The notes: a model not told the origin generated them from the sequence alone. Shown: positions 45,801 through 56,504, numbered from the stretch's first letter. The stretch: 64,000 nt of DNA from Anisodus tanguticus (GCA_034509755.1 CM067546.1:34804383-34868382); one strand, 5' to 3'. Made by a program: numbers and translations.

Positions 45801-47069
45801 CTAGGATTTGCCTCCAAACCTCCAGCTTAGCGTTAACTCCGCCACGAGTCTCGTCAATCAAAACTATGTCATCCGCAAATAATATACACCATGGTACCCC
45901 ACCTTGGATATGTCGCGTCAATACATCCATCATCAGAGCAAAGAAAAAAAAGGGCTAAGAGCCGAGTCACTAGCATATTGGATGAATTAAGTTTTACAGG
46001 TTAAACATGTTGATTATAATTTATAAAGCCAATCAACTCAGCAAACTTATCAATGTACTTTTCACATATAAATATGTATTTTTTAGGGTAGCTCGAATTT
46101 GCACCTAAACTTCATTTTGTGTTCATTTCTTGTTGTGTGGTGTGTGGTGTGTGATGTTGATACTCTCCTGCCATCCCTTAATTCTTCCTAATAAAGCTAC
46201 ACATTAAAAATAACTGCAATTAGACTTAGGATACGTTTGGTTCTACTTCAAATATTCATCAAAATATAGGAAAATTACTCCCTTCGTCCCAAATTAGTTG
46301 TCATATTTCGCCTCTCAAGAGTCAAACTTTGTGAATTTTAAAATGTATCTTTTCATCAAATTGACATGAGAAAAGTTGCAACATTTAGTACTTCCCGTAT
46401 AATTTTTGAATATCTAATTTTCATTGAAAATATTGAGTTGATCTTAATCCAATATTTAACTTTGAAAACTAGTCGAGAAGCGAAACATGACAAGTAATTG
46501 GGACGCAAGGAGTATTTACTAAATCAATATCTGGTATTTGATTGAACACAATAGTAAGTTGCATACGGCAGTGGCAAAAGGTGAGAGAACAAGGACAGCA
46601 TTTTTGGTGATAGTGTGAACAACAACAACAACAACAAACCCAGTATAGTCCAACTTGTGGGGGTCTGGGGAGGGTAGTATATACGCAGACCTTACCCGTA
46701 CCTTTATGAGGTAGCATTTTGGTGATAGTGTGAACAGTAAAGGTAAATAAAATGTCCCCAAAAGATGATGAATTTTGCGTAGCAGCTAAATGGGTCTATC
46801 ATTAAAGTATTCACATACTTAATGAACACAATTATTACCTCGTACTGAGTATTATTTGTGGAAGCAATAGGAATATTGCTGCAGTGAAGGGGATTGATTT
46901 TCTTGAAATTGATGTAACCCAAACGGGGAATTGCAGAATAAAAGCTGGTACTAATAAATGGGAATGTTGGTTTTGAGAAAAGAGTAAAAAATTTAGGAGT
47001 TAATAGTGAAGCTTTAATGGGATTTCTGTAAAGGAAACTGAGAGCCACTGAAGAAGAAGAAGAAGCCAT
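39826..47069 (-). CDS. SKL2: Shikimate kinase-like protein 2, chloroplastic (inactive kinase fold with CS domain)
   Basis: Eight exons on the minus strand: 47069-46839, 44315-44128, 44051-43857, 42283-42222, 41956-41890, 41808-41690, 40340-40164 and 39938-39826. They join in phase to 383 codons, close to the Arabidopsis protein. The N-terminus MASSSSSVALSFLYRNPIK is a plastid transit-type peptide. Residues ~78-165 form a CS (p23-like) domain (EVELRLELGQGDITPKDIYV, LYEKIKPAETIWYIDEDQLV). The rest is a shikimate kinase fold. The nucleotide loop reads YLVGESTEINQRIARELA, lacking the GxxGxGK[ST] lysine, so the kinase should be inactive, as known for the SKL family. The C-terminus is YIRLGCRGDWPDIKPPGWDP. 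In Arabidopsis SKL2 has no shikimate kinase activity and its role is unclear. No stop or frameshift is seen. Confidence 0.93.
40528..40552. repeat. Poly(C) tract of 25 in an SKL2 intron
   Basis: The uninterrupted C run on the plus strand is a G run in the SKL2 transcript, within the intron between exons 6 and 7, about 190 bp upstream of the exon 7 acceptor in gene orientation. It also makes a spurious proline-rich ORF. Confidence 0.9.
41148..41270 (-). mobile_element. 5'-truncated SolS-type SINE in an SKL2 intron
   Basis: The sequence GGGCAGCCTGGTGCACTAAG, GGTCCGGGGAAGGGCCGGAC and TACGCAGCCTTACC is the body and tail of the common Solanaceae SINE. The tRNA-derived head is missing. The 17-bp target duplication GTAGATTCAAAGCAGTA is at 41131-41147 and 41271-41287. 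Confidence 0.9.
42514..43192. mobile_element. hAT-type MITE in an SKL2 intron
   Basis: The terminal repeats CAGAGGCGGAACTAGG and TTGTAGCTCCGCCCCTG are flanked by the exact 8-bp duplication ATATATGG (42506-42513 and 43193-43200). A SINE fragment sits inside it, so the MITE arrived first. Confidence 0.9.
42552..42668 (+). mobile_element. SINE/LINE 3' fragment nested in the MITE
   Basis: It runs from GAGCCGAGGGTCTACCGGAA through GGTAAGGTCTGTGTACACTC to TGTTGTTG. The target duplication TAAACTTTGTC lies at 42541-42551 and 42669-42679. Confidence 0.88.
43462..43791. mobile_element. MITE with TA flanks in an SKL2 intron
   Basis: The terminal repeats GTCTGTGTGGCCAAGCTCC and AAAGCTTGGCCAAACAGGC face each other across 330 bp, with TA on both sides. 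The superfamily is not certain. Confidence 0.7.
44409..44741. mobile_element. Probable MITE in SKL2 intron 1
   Basis: GGTGGTTTGGTTGGAATA at the left and TATTTCACCAACCAAACAG at the right are imperfect inverted ends over about 330 bp. The target duplication is not clear. Confidence 0.5.
44793..45964 (-). mobile_element. 5'-truncated RTE-type LINE in SKL2 intron 1
   Basis: The 12-bp target duplication AGTCACTAGCAT is at 44781-44792 and 45965-45976. The plus-strand left end is the ACAACAACAACATACCCAGT tail. Minus-strand frames read KFYRVMVRPTMLCGAECWEV and MLRWMCRHTRKDRIRN (reverse transcriptase C-terminus), broken by frameshifts at about 45380. A GGTAGAGA unit is iterated four times at 44875-44905. 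It lies in the same orientation as SKL2. Confidence 0.92.
46278..46512. mobile_element. Stowaway (Tc1/mariner) MITE in SKL2 intron 1
   Basis: CTCCCTTCGTCCCAAATTAG and TAATTGGGACGCAAGGAG are inverted ends over 235 bp, with TA on both sides. The CTCC..CGTCCCA terminus is the Stowaway signature. Confidence 0.92.
46621..46712 (-). mobile_element. SINE/LINE 3' tail in SKL2 intron 1
   Basis: An AACAACAAC tail and CAACTTGTGGGGGTCTGGGG occur between a ~23-bp duplication (AGCATTTTTGGTGATAGTG... at 46597-46620 and 46713-46735, one T different). It is severely 5' truncated. Confidence 0.9.
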
Positions 47070-48444
47070 GTTTGTCTGAAAAAAAATGGAGCAGATAAGA
47101 AATGTAGGCTTTTTTGAAAATTTACGGATAGCTCCCGTTAGTTTGATGGAATTACATATTTAACGATATGTTTCATTTCAAATTTAACTCAAAGCATATT
47201 ATTTATATTAAGGTTTATGAAACATAAATATAATTATGATGCATTTAAACTTAAAGTACTTTGGTACATCAGTCTTGTTTTATTTCTTTAAACATAAATA
47301 CGATTACGAATATCTTATTACTCTGTTCTCTAAAATAAAGAAGGGGTCGATGTAAGCTCATTCCGTTCTACTGCGTAGCCACGCTAGAGGTACTACAAAC
47401 TCGCGTGGTTCATCGGATCCACCGAAAACTCCCATTCCTTAAAGCAGAGAATAGTAATTTACAATTTTAGTTTGTGTGAGAGTTGCAAGCTTCCAGTTGT
47501 ACAAGATTGTAAATGGCACAATTTCTTCAATTATAACATCAAGAACTGTATCACCATCGTCCATCAGTCATCAGATAATGTTGTCCAGACGGCATTGTGA
47601 AAAGGCAGGTTAAATGAACAGCCCTTTTCAAAAACTAAATCTAAACCAAATTCAAATATAATTGTTTTTACCAAAAGGTTTCCATCAACAACGTTTGTGG
47701 GCTACATAAATCTCGTGTAGTTTTTTGGGCCATTTCCATGATCTTCAATAACGTTGGATCATGTGTATAAAGCCCAGGTTGTCAATATCCATAGTATTGC
47801 TTCATAAATGAGCAAAAAATGTCATTAATCTAAATAAAGATAAATTTGAAAAAAAAAACAATTAATACATTCTTTACTATGTAAAATGCAAACTAAATAT
47901 AAAAGCTAAACAACCATGTAATATGAACGAGACAATAGCAAATTTCGATTTCTTGTTAAATTTCGTGTTCCATCAAATTGTGCTATATAAATTGAAATAA
48001 ATGAAACATTTGATTGGATTGCCATGATGCATACAAGGCATTGTAGGCCCAAATCTCTAAGTAGTGTCATTTCTTGTTTTTTCATGAAGAGCATGGAATT
48101 GAGAGAAAAAGGAAAAATGAGAAAAAACCATGGGTGGGAAATTAAAAGCGGATTTTTTTTTTGTGAGGAAAATAAAGACAACTTGTGAGTTGCGACCAAT
48201 TAGCCATAGACACCACATAGTTAAGATCTGATTTCACCTTTCACAAGTTGTCAATTATATTGAGTTTGCTCATTACTAAAAGTTAATTAATATAATGGGG
48301 TCTTGTCAAAAATATTCTGAGCATAATTTTCAATGAGTTGTTCTCATAAGATATGAGCATTTTCTATAAAGTTCACTCGCTAAAAATATCTGGAAAGATT
48401 CAATATGTTTCCAACTTTTTTGGCGATTTTGTACTAGTCCTATA
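47070..48444. other. SKL2 upstream region, no second gene found
   Basis: The first few hundred bases would hold the SKL2 promoter. A 97-codon minus-strand frame (48199-47906) has no recognised wording. Nothing else is seen. Confidence 0.5.
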
Positions 48445-49111
48445 GTAATAACTAGGGCTGACCAGTGGGCCGGGACAGCCCGACCCCGACCCGAGCCCGT
48501 CCCGAGCCCGTCCCGGTCCCGCCCCGACCCCGCCAAAAAAAAATAAAAAATTTACGGGGGCGGGACTCGAACTCGGGACGGGACGAGGTCTCGTCCCGCG
48601 AGACCCGAGCCCGCCCCGACCCCGACCCCGCCCTTTGCAAAAATGGCCGTTGCACCAACGACCATTTTAGATTATGGCCGTAATGGCCAACGGCCATTTT
48701 AGCCCCCCCCTCCCCCAACCCCCTACCCCTTAATATTTATTTTTAACCCATAAGTTATTATATTTACACTTTAACCCAATTTTTCAACTATAAATAACTC
48801 ATTTTCTCTTCATCTTTCTCACAAATCTTCCTACAATCTCTCTAATTTCTCAATATATCTCTCTACAATTCTACATTGTTTGCTAAATATTCAATTTTAT
48901 TTATTCATTTGGGAATTGGTAGTGAAGTTGGCAACTAGCTTGAGGATCTTCCATCGAGCAAAGTTTCAATTTTCAACCTCTCGATTACACGTCGACGTTA
49001 CGTCGGCGTTTGGTACATTCGTTCCTTCATTAAATTATTATTGTCTCGTTTATTTAGTTTAGATCACTTAATTTTATTGTCTTTAATTATTTATTTATTA
49101 TCATAATTAAA

Positions 49112-49700
49112 ATGGAAGGATTAAAAGGTATGTTTAAGGGTAAAGGTAAGGGTGCTTCTTCTAGTAGGGGCAACCAGGGCAAGGGTACTTCTTCTAGTCA
49201 TCTTATTCCTACACGGGATGATTTTGTTGATACTCAACATTTTCCTACAATACCATTAGATTTAGACCAGGAGCTATTTTCCGGAACTCAAGAAGACTTT
49301 AATTTAGACGATGATCTAGATAATATACCCACTAATGTTGATGACAACACACCCACTAGTGCACCTTCAATCGAAATACCTCCTATTCCCCCTAGTATGA
49401 GACGAGGTCTAGCAAAACGACCATTAAAATCAGTTGCATGGACATTTTTTGATAGGGACGTAGAGAATCAAGTAGCCATATGTAAAATTTGTAAAAATGT
49501 TTTAAAATTTAAAACGGAAAAGGTCACGGTGGGACGGGGGTTTAATTAGACACGTAGTAAGTGCTCATCCAACTAGGTATGCCCAATACCAGGCTTCAAA
49601 ACCGGGTGCGCAAACGCCGCTCCATCGGGACAAGGTTCACATACCGATACTCGTCCGGATCAAGTACTGAGGTCAAATTAACCCTATGACGGGGGGGAAT
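49112..49700 (+). pseudogene. hAT-B transposase N-terminus with BED finger
   Basis: It starts MEGLKGMFKGKGKGASSSRG, then an acidic linker, then AWTFFDRDVENQVAICKICK, the first half of a BED zinc finger. A one-base loss near 49520 shifts the frame before the histidines, so translation stops at 49549. The remainder (LIRHVVSAHPTRYA) lies in the next frame. Confidence 0.88.
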
Positions 49701-49757
49701 TGTAGGCTCTAAATACAATAAACATAGAGATAGGGAAGCAATATTAAAATTAGTTCT

Positions 49758-50291
49758 TTGTGGAGGGTTTGCCTTTTTCATTTCCTTCATCTCCCGGTTT
49801 TATTCATTACATTAGAGATATATATAATCCCGCTTTTAACGGTTTTCCTAGATCAACTGTTAAGAGAGATGTATTTAAATTCGCGCATGAATATCAACAA
49901 TATTTACGTTTTTCATTATATCATTTTAATGGCTCGAGATGTTTTGAACATTCAAGCGTCGTCAACTGCGTCTGAAAGCGCTTTTTCTGCAGGCAGATAT
50001 CAAATAGGAGACCACAGACACTCATTAGCGGGAGACGACTTGGAAATTGCGGTATTATTCGAGAGATTGGATACGAGCGGAGCGAGAAGGTGCGGTCAAC
50101 CGGAGATCAACGAAGAAGATGATGAAAACTACAACGAAATCTTAACCGAAGGTAGTGGAAGCGACGTGGATCAATTTGACCAACAAATACCAATTCCAAC
50201 CGAAGAACCACATGAAATCATCAAGCAATTAGAACAAAGTTTTTTTGAGAATGTAATTTTTTTAATTGTAATTTTATTATGTAATTTGTAA
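49758..50291 (+). pseudogene. hAT-B transposase fusion of core start and dimerisation domain
   Basis: Wording from just before the catalytic core (EMYLNSRMNINNIYVFHYII) is joined at 49929-49933 directly to RDVLNIQASSTASESAFSAG of the C-terminal dimerisation domain. Compared with hAT-A, about 1295 bp (12146-13440) are missing, including all catalytic residues. A protein of this type could at most dimerise. Confidence 0.88.
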
Positions 50292-50691
50292 CTTTTGGAC
50301 AACACCACAAAGTTGCAATTTAGATTTTAGACAATTGTATTTGTATTACAAAAAAATCATATGTCTATTAAATAATATAAGAGGCACAAAAACTTGACCT
50401 TGGGATGTTTTTATTACACTATCTTGTTTTGTTTATTGAGTTTTTTTTATACATATGTTATTTTAAAAAAAAAAAAAAAAAAAAAAACCCGCCGTATCCC
50501 GACCCGAGCCCGAGCCCGCCCGACCCGAGCCCGACGGGATCGGGATCGGACGGGACTTGCTCCGGTCCGCCGGACTCGACCCCGAGCCCGCCGGACCCGA
50601 CCCCGCCCCTTCTCCCGTCCCGCCCCGACCCCGACACCGCCGGACCGGCCCGCCGGACCGAGCCGGCCCACCGGCCACTCCTAGTAATAAC

Positions 50692-51100
50692 TAATAAGAT
50701 GATCCTACACCAATGTCAAAGACAAATGGTGAAAATAATAATAGTAATAGAGAATGGCCATTACTACTTTATGTCATGTTTTATGGGTACGTACGATATG
50801 GAGAAAAAACATACTTTTATTCTTCTTTTCACAAGCACATATGGACTAGTATGAGCATTTTTTTTTTGCTTCTAAGACAAGGGTCACTTTATTTTTTTTT
50901 ATTTTCCGAATCTAATACTTTCATCGAGTCCCGACTAAGTTTAGATTCGCATCGAAAAGTTTCACATGATTGATCATGAGAATAATACACTTCTTAACAA
51001 AAGCGACTTCATAACCAAAGCTCAAGTCTGAAGAATTTTCTTGGACCATTTCTATTCCTCCTTCCGTGTTCGAATCCTCTGATCAGCGAGAGTGGAACTA
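50692..51100. other. Intergenic DNA, no gene
   Basis: Only short frames are present. A GTTCGAATCC box-B-like phrase near 51069 may be a scrap of a SINE head. Confidence 0.4.
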
Positions 51101-51374
51101 TGTTCCCCCAAAAAAATCCCTCCATACGCGTAGGGCCAAGCGGTGTATACTAATCCGTAGGGCCAGGCCGGAGGTGGGATTTTCTGGGGTATGGGGCCGT
51201 AATGCGGTGGGACCAGTCACTTTAAAAAGTTTACTGTGTTCCCCCAAAAAAATCCCTCCATACGCGTAGGGCCAAGCGGTGTATACTAATCCGTAGGGCC
51301 AGGCCGGAGGTGGGATTTTCTGGGGTATGGGGCCGTAATGCGGTGGGACCAATCACTTTAAAAAGTTTACCCTA
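51101..51374. repeat. Tandem duplication of a 137-bp unit
   Basis: Units 51101-51237 and 51238-51374 start TGTTCCCCCAAAAAAATCCC and differ at only a few positions. The sequence of the unit is not recognised. Confidence 0.92.
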
Positions 51375-51389
51375 CCACAGTTTGTCCTC

Positions 51390-51673
51390 CGGGGCATAGT
51401 CCAGTGGCAAAGCCTGGGCGCTATAAGGCGCTCTGGCATGGGACAGCGTGAGTTCGATTCCCCGCAAGCACGAAGAAACTCGCATGTTGGGGAATTTGAC
51501 CTTGTCTCATTGATCGGTTGTACGCTCCCGTAAAACCGGCCACCGGAGCACATCCCGCGATTTACCCGGTAATAGTGTTGAAGGACCGATGCTATTACCT
51601 CCAGGACGTCTGGGTAATACCAGTGAAGTAGTCAGACAAGCTTGGAAACCTGGATTATCAAAAAAAAAAAAAA
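51390..51673 (+). mobile_element. tRNA-derived SINE
   Basis: The head has a box A (TAGTCCAGTGG) and a box B (GAGTTCGATTCC) spaced as in a tRNA. A non-coding body of about 200 bp follows, ending in 13 A. The head does not fold as a full tRNA gene. No target duplication was found. Confidence 0.75.
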
Positions 51674-52363
51674 GAAGTGTTTCAAGAGTCTATTGAGATG
51701 AAAAACTTCCTCACGCAACTAGTGCCCGTGATGTGGAACACATAATAAAAAATTTCTTCTTGAATGTGTTTCATTCATGGAAATGCCAAAATTTATCTCT
51801 AGGTATGAAACTACGTATACGAGCAGTGGGCCGAGGCAAAAAATTTAACAATAAGATTCAAAAATTCGAATTTATTATCTAAAGTAATTTCTGAACTAGC
51901 TTTGTCATTACAAGGCGATCTAAAAGTTAGTAATAAAAAAAAAAAAATTATTTACGTCATGTTTGCACAGTATGATTTTTCTATGAAGTGAATTTAATTG
52001 AACCCAATATAATATGAGAATTCCATGCCAAATAAGAGGGGATTCGTGGTACATATTTGCATTTAATTTAAACTATTTAAACACAGTATACATTCCAATA
52101 TTTCATGTCTCACTACCAGTAAATGGGTCCAATGTTTTAATTCACTGCCATTTTGTGGCTCAAATTTAGGCCAGTAAATGTACATGTTGACCAACTTGTT
52201 CATTTATCAATCACAAACCATGTCATTTAAAGATAGTGACATTTATTTTTAGTGTCGGTAAATTTGATATTTTTCCTTTTGTATTAAGAATTAATTTTCC
52301 TTAAAATTCTTAAAGTTTTATTGCCTTGTGATTTGACAGACCAGCCTCTAAACTTTTTTTTCC
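51674..52363. other. AT-rich intergenic DNA, no gene
   Basis: No ORF above background and no recognisable element. Confidence 0.5.
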
Positions 52364-52558
52364 TGTTAGGTCCGGGTATGCTATGAAACAATAAAAATAA
52401 ACTGGAAATAAACTAATTCGAATGTCAATTCAGTTTTCGAATATCGGTGATAATGTCATCCAACACCAGTGACAACACTTTAGTAAAAACAGAAATTTTT
52501 TAAAAGCAATGCAGCGGAAATTTAAAGAACACAAAAGTTTAAAATTTACATAAATAGG

Positions 52559-52617
<59 letters not shown>

Positions 52618-53359
52618 ATATATATATAACCTATATATAACCTAACGGTCAGTGACCGAAAGTATTGTATATATTTATTAAATACAAAAATTACAAATTC
52701 CTTTCTTTACAATTTTACAAGATGAAACGGAAAGAAATTAAATGTTGAAGTCGCAGATGACTTCTGCCTGAAAAATCTATCTAAATAGACATAGACAACT
52801 TCTCATTACAATTGCTCAATACAAAGTTAATCTAGAATCTAAACTGCAATTGTAATGTTGGACAGAATGTTGTCAACATGCTCAGGCAACACTTGTGATC
52901 CAATTTTCTGAGATGAATTCTCGAGAGCTCTCTTGGTATTTTTACAATCTGTTTCTGGATGTCGATTCACTCTTGTAGCCTCTCTATTTATAGTAGAGAG
53001 TCTTCCTTGAAAAACTCATCGATTGTTGAGTAGGTTGAGGGAAAGGTGGGCAACTTGTGTGTTTGTTGGAGAAGATCATGGAATCGAAATCTCAACAACT
53101 TTGACTTGTTCTTCACTCGAGTTCTTCCCCAAGCTTTGACTCTTTCTCCCACATTTTACACTACTCCAATTCCACACGCCTAAGTCATTTTTACCTCACA
53201 GTAAAAGTATTACTGCTTACCGTGAAGTAAGGCAAAACTGTTATATAAAAATATTGGTCTGAATGTTGTGGCATTTGTCCCAATATTTTTATGCATTCAA
53301 ATCAGTACTTCAGAAGATATGTTGGGTCAAATGTCACAACATCAAACCCAACATTAACA
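52364..53359 (-). repeat. Copia-2 3' LTR
   Basis: It runs from TGTTAGGTCCGGGTATGC to CATTAACA, with TGTTA/TAACA ends. The first ~375 bp match 61616-61992 apart from the TA expansion. Confidence 0.92.
52558..52628. repeat. (TA)n tract inside the Copia-2 3' LTR
   Basis: About 30 TA units, flanked by AGGTTATA and TATAACCT so that the whole forms one palindrome. The other LTR has only TATTATATAACCT here (about 61797). Confidence 0.95.
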
Positions 53360-53376
53360 ATCTCCCACTTTTTGCC
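53360..53376 (-). other. Copia-2 polypurine tract
   Basis: The minus strand reads CAAAAAGTGGGAGAT just before the TGTTAATG that opens the 3' LTR. Confidence 0.75.
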
Positions 53377-54071
53377 TTTCTTCACAAAACACATTTCAAT
53401 GGGAACAAATGACTTAGTGCTTTGTCACGGACACTGTCCAATACCTGTGACTGTTGACACTCTCCCCCTTAACCTGTGATGGCATACATGCAAGCATGTA
53501 TACACCACTCTTATAGGATTAGAAGAAACGATATCAGCATATATGTCATCCACACAAAAAACAACATTGTCAGAATAGAGCATTGTCAAGATAACCATCC
53601 ACATCACTTAATAGCCAAAACAAAAATAAAACAAAGAAATTCATCAACATCATCAGCTTCTCCCTTGCTCATTATGCAGCAGTAGCAACTTCCAGCAGCT
53701 TTCTACTTCTGCATAACAACTTCAGCTTGCTTCTCCCTATGCCTAGCAGCTTCAGTTTCAGCTTCGACCTTCAACCTCAACCTCTTCAGCAAGACTTTCC
53801 TTCCAACAACTTATTCTCTATGCATAGCAGTATCCATAGCTTCTTCAGCAGTAGCAGCTTCTCCACTCGTACCTTCACCCTCTTCTCTTTGCTCCCCCTG
53901 TATAGAATTATCTCCCCCTTTTTGTGAAGAAAGCAAAAGCAACAAATAGTCTCTGGCTTGAACCAGGGCATCTCTGGCAGTATCAACCTCAGCAATTTGT
54001 AGGTTGATTTTTGCAATTTGCTAAACAAGCCAATTTGTGGACAGTATAGACTGCCTTGGACTAGTGTTGCC

Positions 54072-55615
54072 CTAAATATTGGGAACATTATTGGCAACAT
54101 TCTTCCTTTCTGCTTCCTTTTTCCAAGGTAGGTCAATGACTTTCTCTTTGCTCTTCAGAATTGCTTTGTTGACAGTATAAAGTTCAGAAACTTTCCCCAA
54201 AGTGTCTCCTCTCATAGGCTCAAGGCCTTGGATAGTTAATATTTTGTAGATCAGAGAGGGAAAAAGAAAGATGGAAGTTGACTCTTTTTCTGCCAGGTTG
54301 GCAATTTGATAGAATACCATTTTTCCTAAATAAACTTTGAATCCTTTCCCAATTTTAAACAACATGGAGGCTTGTTCAATTGTCACAACTGACTCATTTA
54401 AAGAGGAAAACCAATTGTGAATAACAATTTTGTGGAGGGTGGAAAATAAGGCAGTGAGTTTTGATGTTGGGCATCTAGGGATCCATTTATTCAGTATACC
54501 TCCAGTGAGATATTCAATCATTATATCCCTATTTGTTGTTACTCTTTATGTTTCTCTCACTCGCTCTTCAGTATTAAGACCCATACATTGATTGATGGTT
54601 GAAGGTGTAAATTGATAAATATTGTTATAGAGATATATCTTGCCAAATTTCTTTGAGGAGGTATCCTCTACAACAGAGTTTAAGTTGGCATAAAACAACC
54701 TTATAATCTCATCAATATATAGTTCTTTTCCAATAACAGAGCCAAGAAGTTGTCTGTCTTCTAGAAATTCCATCAGACCATATTCAGAGTAGGAGGCAAT
54801 ATCTAACTCTCTTTCAAACCTAATTACTCTATTTCTATAATAGTCTCATTTATCATGTTTAGCTTTAGAGTAAAATTTATCGGAGAAAGCAGATACCTCA
54901 TTGTCTGAATTAGACAAGTCTAGGCTGATGGATTCGGTACAATTAGAGAAAGTTGGGGTGTGTGCCTTTTCAGATATTGACTGGAATGTTGCCTGAGATG
55001 TTGTGACATCTGTGACAACATTTGTGGCAGTACTTGACTTTGTAGCCCTGGGAACTACTTTTGGAAAGAATTGTTTCTAGGGAGTTTCATATGAGATTTC
55101 CCTTTCTAGAGGCACATTTTGTGGTTCAGAAGCTGAAGGTTCTTCATCAGTTGAGAAAATGGAGTCCGTACTTTCACTATTACTGCTCGAGTAGATGGGT
55201 TTAGAGGATTCACATTTTGTTCTTTTGCTACTAGAATCTTCTCGGATATTTTTCTCGAACACTCTACTCGATCGACGAGTAGGAAAGGCAGATGATCTGG
55301 ACCTCTTACCCAAGGATGTAAAATTAGTGGTTTCATCAACATCAATGGGGTTGTTGTCATCTTCAGGGTAGCTAATGTCCAAGGGTTCATCAAAACCCTT
55401 AAATACTAATGCCCTAGATAGACCTCTGTAAGATTTGAGGAAGAGGACTGGCCCGGTTGCATAGGTGTGTTCAATGGAGGACTAGTGCTCATTGGAGTGT
55501 TGGATGACATGGGTTCTGACACAGGGGGAGTTTTCATTGGTGAGAATTATGAAGAGGGTTTTGAGGAATTTAGGTTTGTGATTGAGGAAGAATATTGGAA
55601 TGGTGAACAATCCAT
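54072..55615 (-). pseudogene. Third ORF of Copia-2 (plant transposon protein/Sirevirus extra ORF)
   Basis: A likely start at 55615 opens a Ser/Pro-rich region, then an acidic and basic-patch region (GKRSRSSAFPTRRSSR, DISYPEDDNNPIDVDETTNF) and a conserved-looking core (LFYANLNSVVEDTSSKKFG, IVIHNWFSSLNESVVTIEQA). This matches the pattern of the putative plant transposon protein domain often found after pol in Sirevirus-like elements. In SIRE1 the extra ORF in this place was called env-like. I see no signal peptide or clear membrane helix here. An in-frame TAA near 54538 and frameshifts near 55070 and 55390 break it. The function is unknown. Confidence 0.65.
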
Positions 55616-55653
55616 CAGATAGGTAGGGTATTACCCGAGGAGTGATTGTGATT

Positions 55654-55672
55654 CCCCCCCCCCCCCCCCCCC
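55654..55672. repeat. Poly(C) tract of 19
   Basis: A homopolymer in the Copia-2 non-coding stretch just upstream (in element sense) of the third ORF. Confidence 0.9.
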
Positions 55673-56504
55673 ATTTTTATTTTTAATAGGAAAAATCGGA
55701 TATGATAAAAAAATGCAAATGAGAGGATTTTATATACTTGGCAAATCTTTCAAAGCAACAAAAAATCCTTAGTTTTAGGAGTTTGAAATTTATCTAATAA
55801 CTCACACCTAAAATTTTGGGATAAAATGATGAGCATCACGGTATGAACTTAATCTTATCATTTTAAAGTTTGAAATTCCTATAAAAACAAGGCATAAACA
55901 TAGGGAGAAAAATCTGATTTTTCTGGAATAAGTTAAGAAAAACATCCCAATAAATATCACAAACTGAAAATGTCAACATCAATGTTGACAACATTTTGGA
56001 CAATACAAGTATTATGATCCCGCAAGAACTTTTCATTTTGGCAACAAATCAAGACACGTTTTATATGTATTTTTATGAGTTTAACCACTGGACCAATGTA
56101 ACATTTTTCCATCGTGTCTTTGATCTAATCATAAAATACATACAAAATTATTTTTTCGTGTAAAAAATAAGAATACTTATTTAGTATTCTTAAAATTCTT
56201 TTGAAGCACTCGATACTCCTATAGAATAGGAATGGTATCTTTTTAAGGGCCTTTGCCCATTTTGCACAGTTGTCAATCATTTGTTAAGACTTTGCCTTAT
56301 TTTGATACCCCCTTTTATGATATATAATATCATCGCAGAGAACGGTATCACGTTAAAGACACATTCTTTATTGAAGGATCATGCTTGTGTGACCAGAAAT
56401 TAATGCACTATACAGTAATAATAATTAGTTTATGATATTACATAGGTAAATGTCACCTGAAATGTTAGACAATGTTTCAGCTAACATTTACCAAAAATGT
56501 CTTT
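55673..56504 (-). other. Copia-2 spacer between pol and the third ORF
   Basis: About 830 bp without coding potential, AT-rich. Such a spacer is usual in Sireviruses with an extra ORF. Confidence 0.5.

Larger units (their letters stand above)
48453..50683 (+). mobile_element. hAT-B: internally deleted hAT transposon
   Basis: The ends TAGGGCTGACCAGTGGGCC and GGCCCACCGGCCACTCCTA are flanked by the exact 8-bp duplication GTAATAAC (48445-48452 and 50684-50691). GC-rich CCCGAC/CCCGAG subterminal arrays plus A/T tracts lie at both ends (48470-48640 and 50460-50660). It carries the two outer parts of the transposase gene and lacks the middle. Confidence 0.95.

Noticed and set aside
47906..48199. 97-codon minus-strand ORF upstream of SKL2
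   Set aside because: No recognised motif, biased composition and no promoter context; could not be supported as a gene.
51390..51470. Functional tRNA gene
   Set aside because: Box A and box B are present, but the acceptor arm does not pair and a body with poly(A) follows, so it is a SINE head.
53291..53927. Plus-strand ORFs over the end of the Copia-2 3' LTR and the third ORF
   Set aside because: Antisense to the element and without domain wording.
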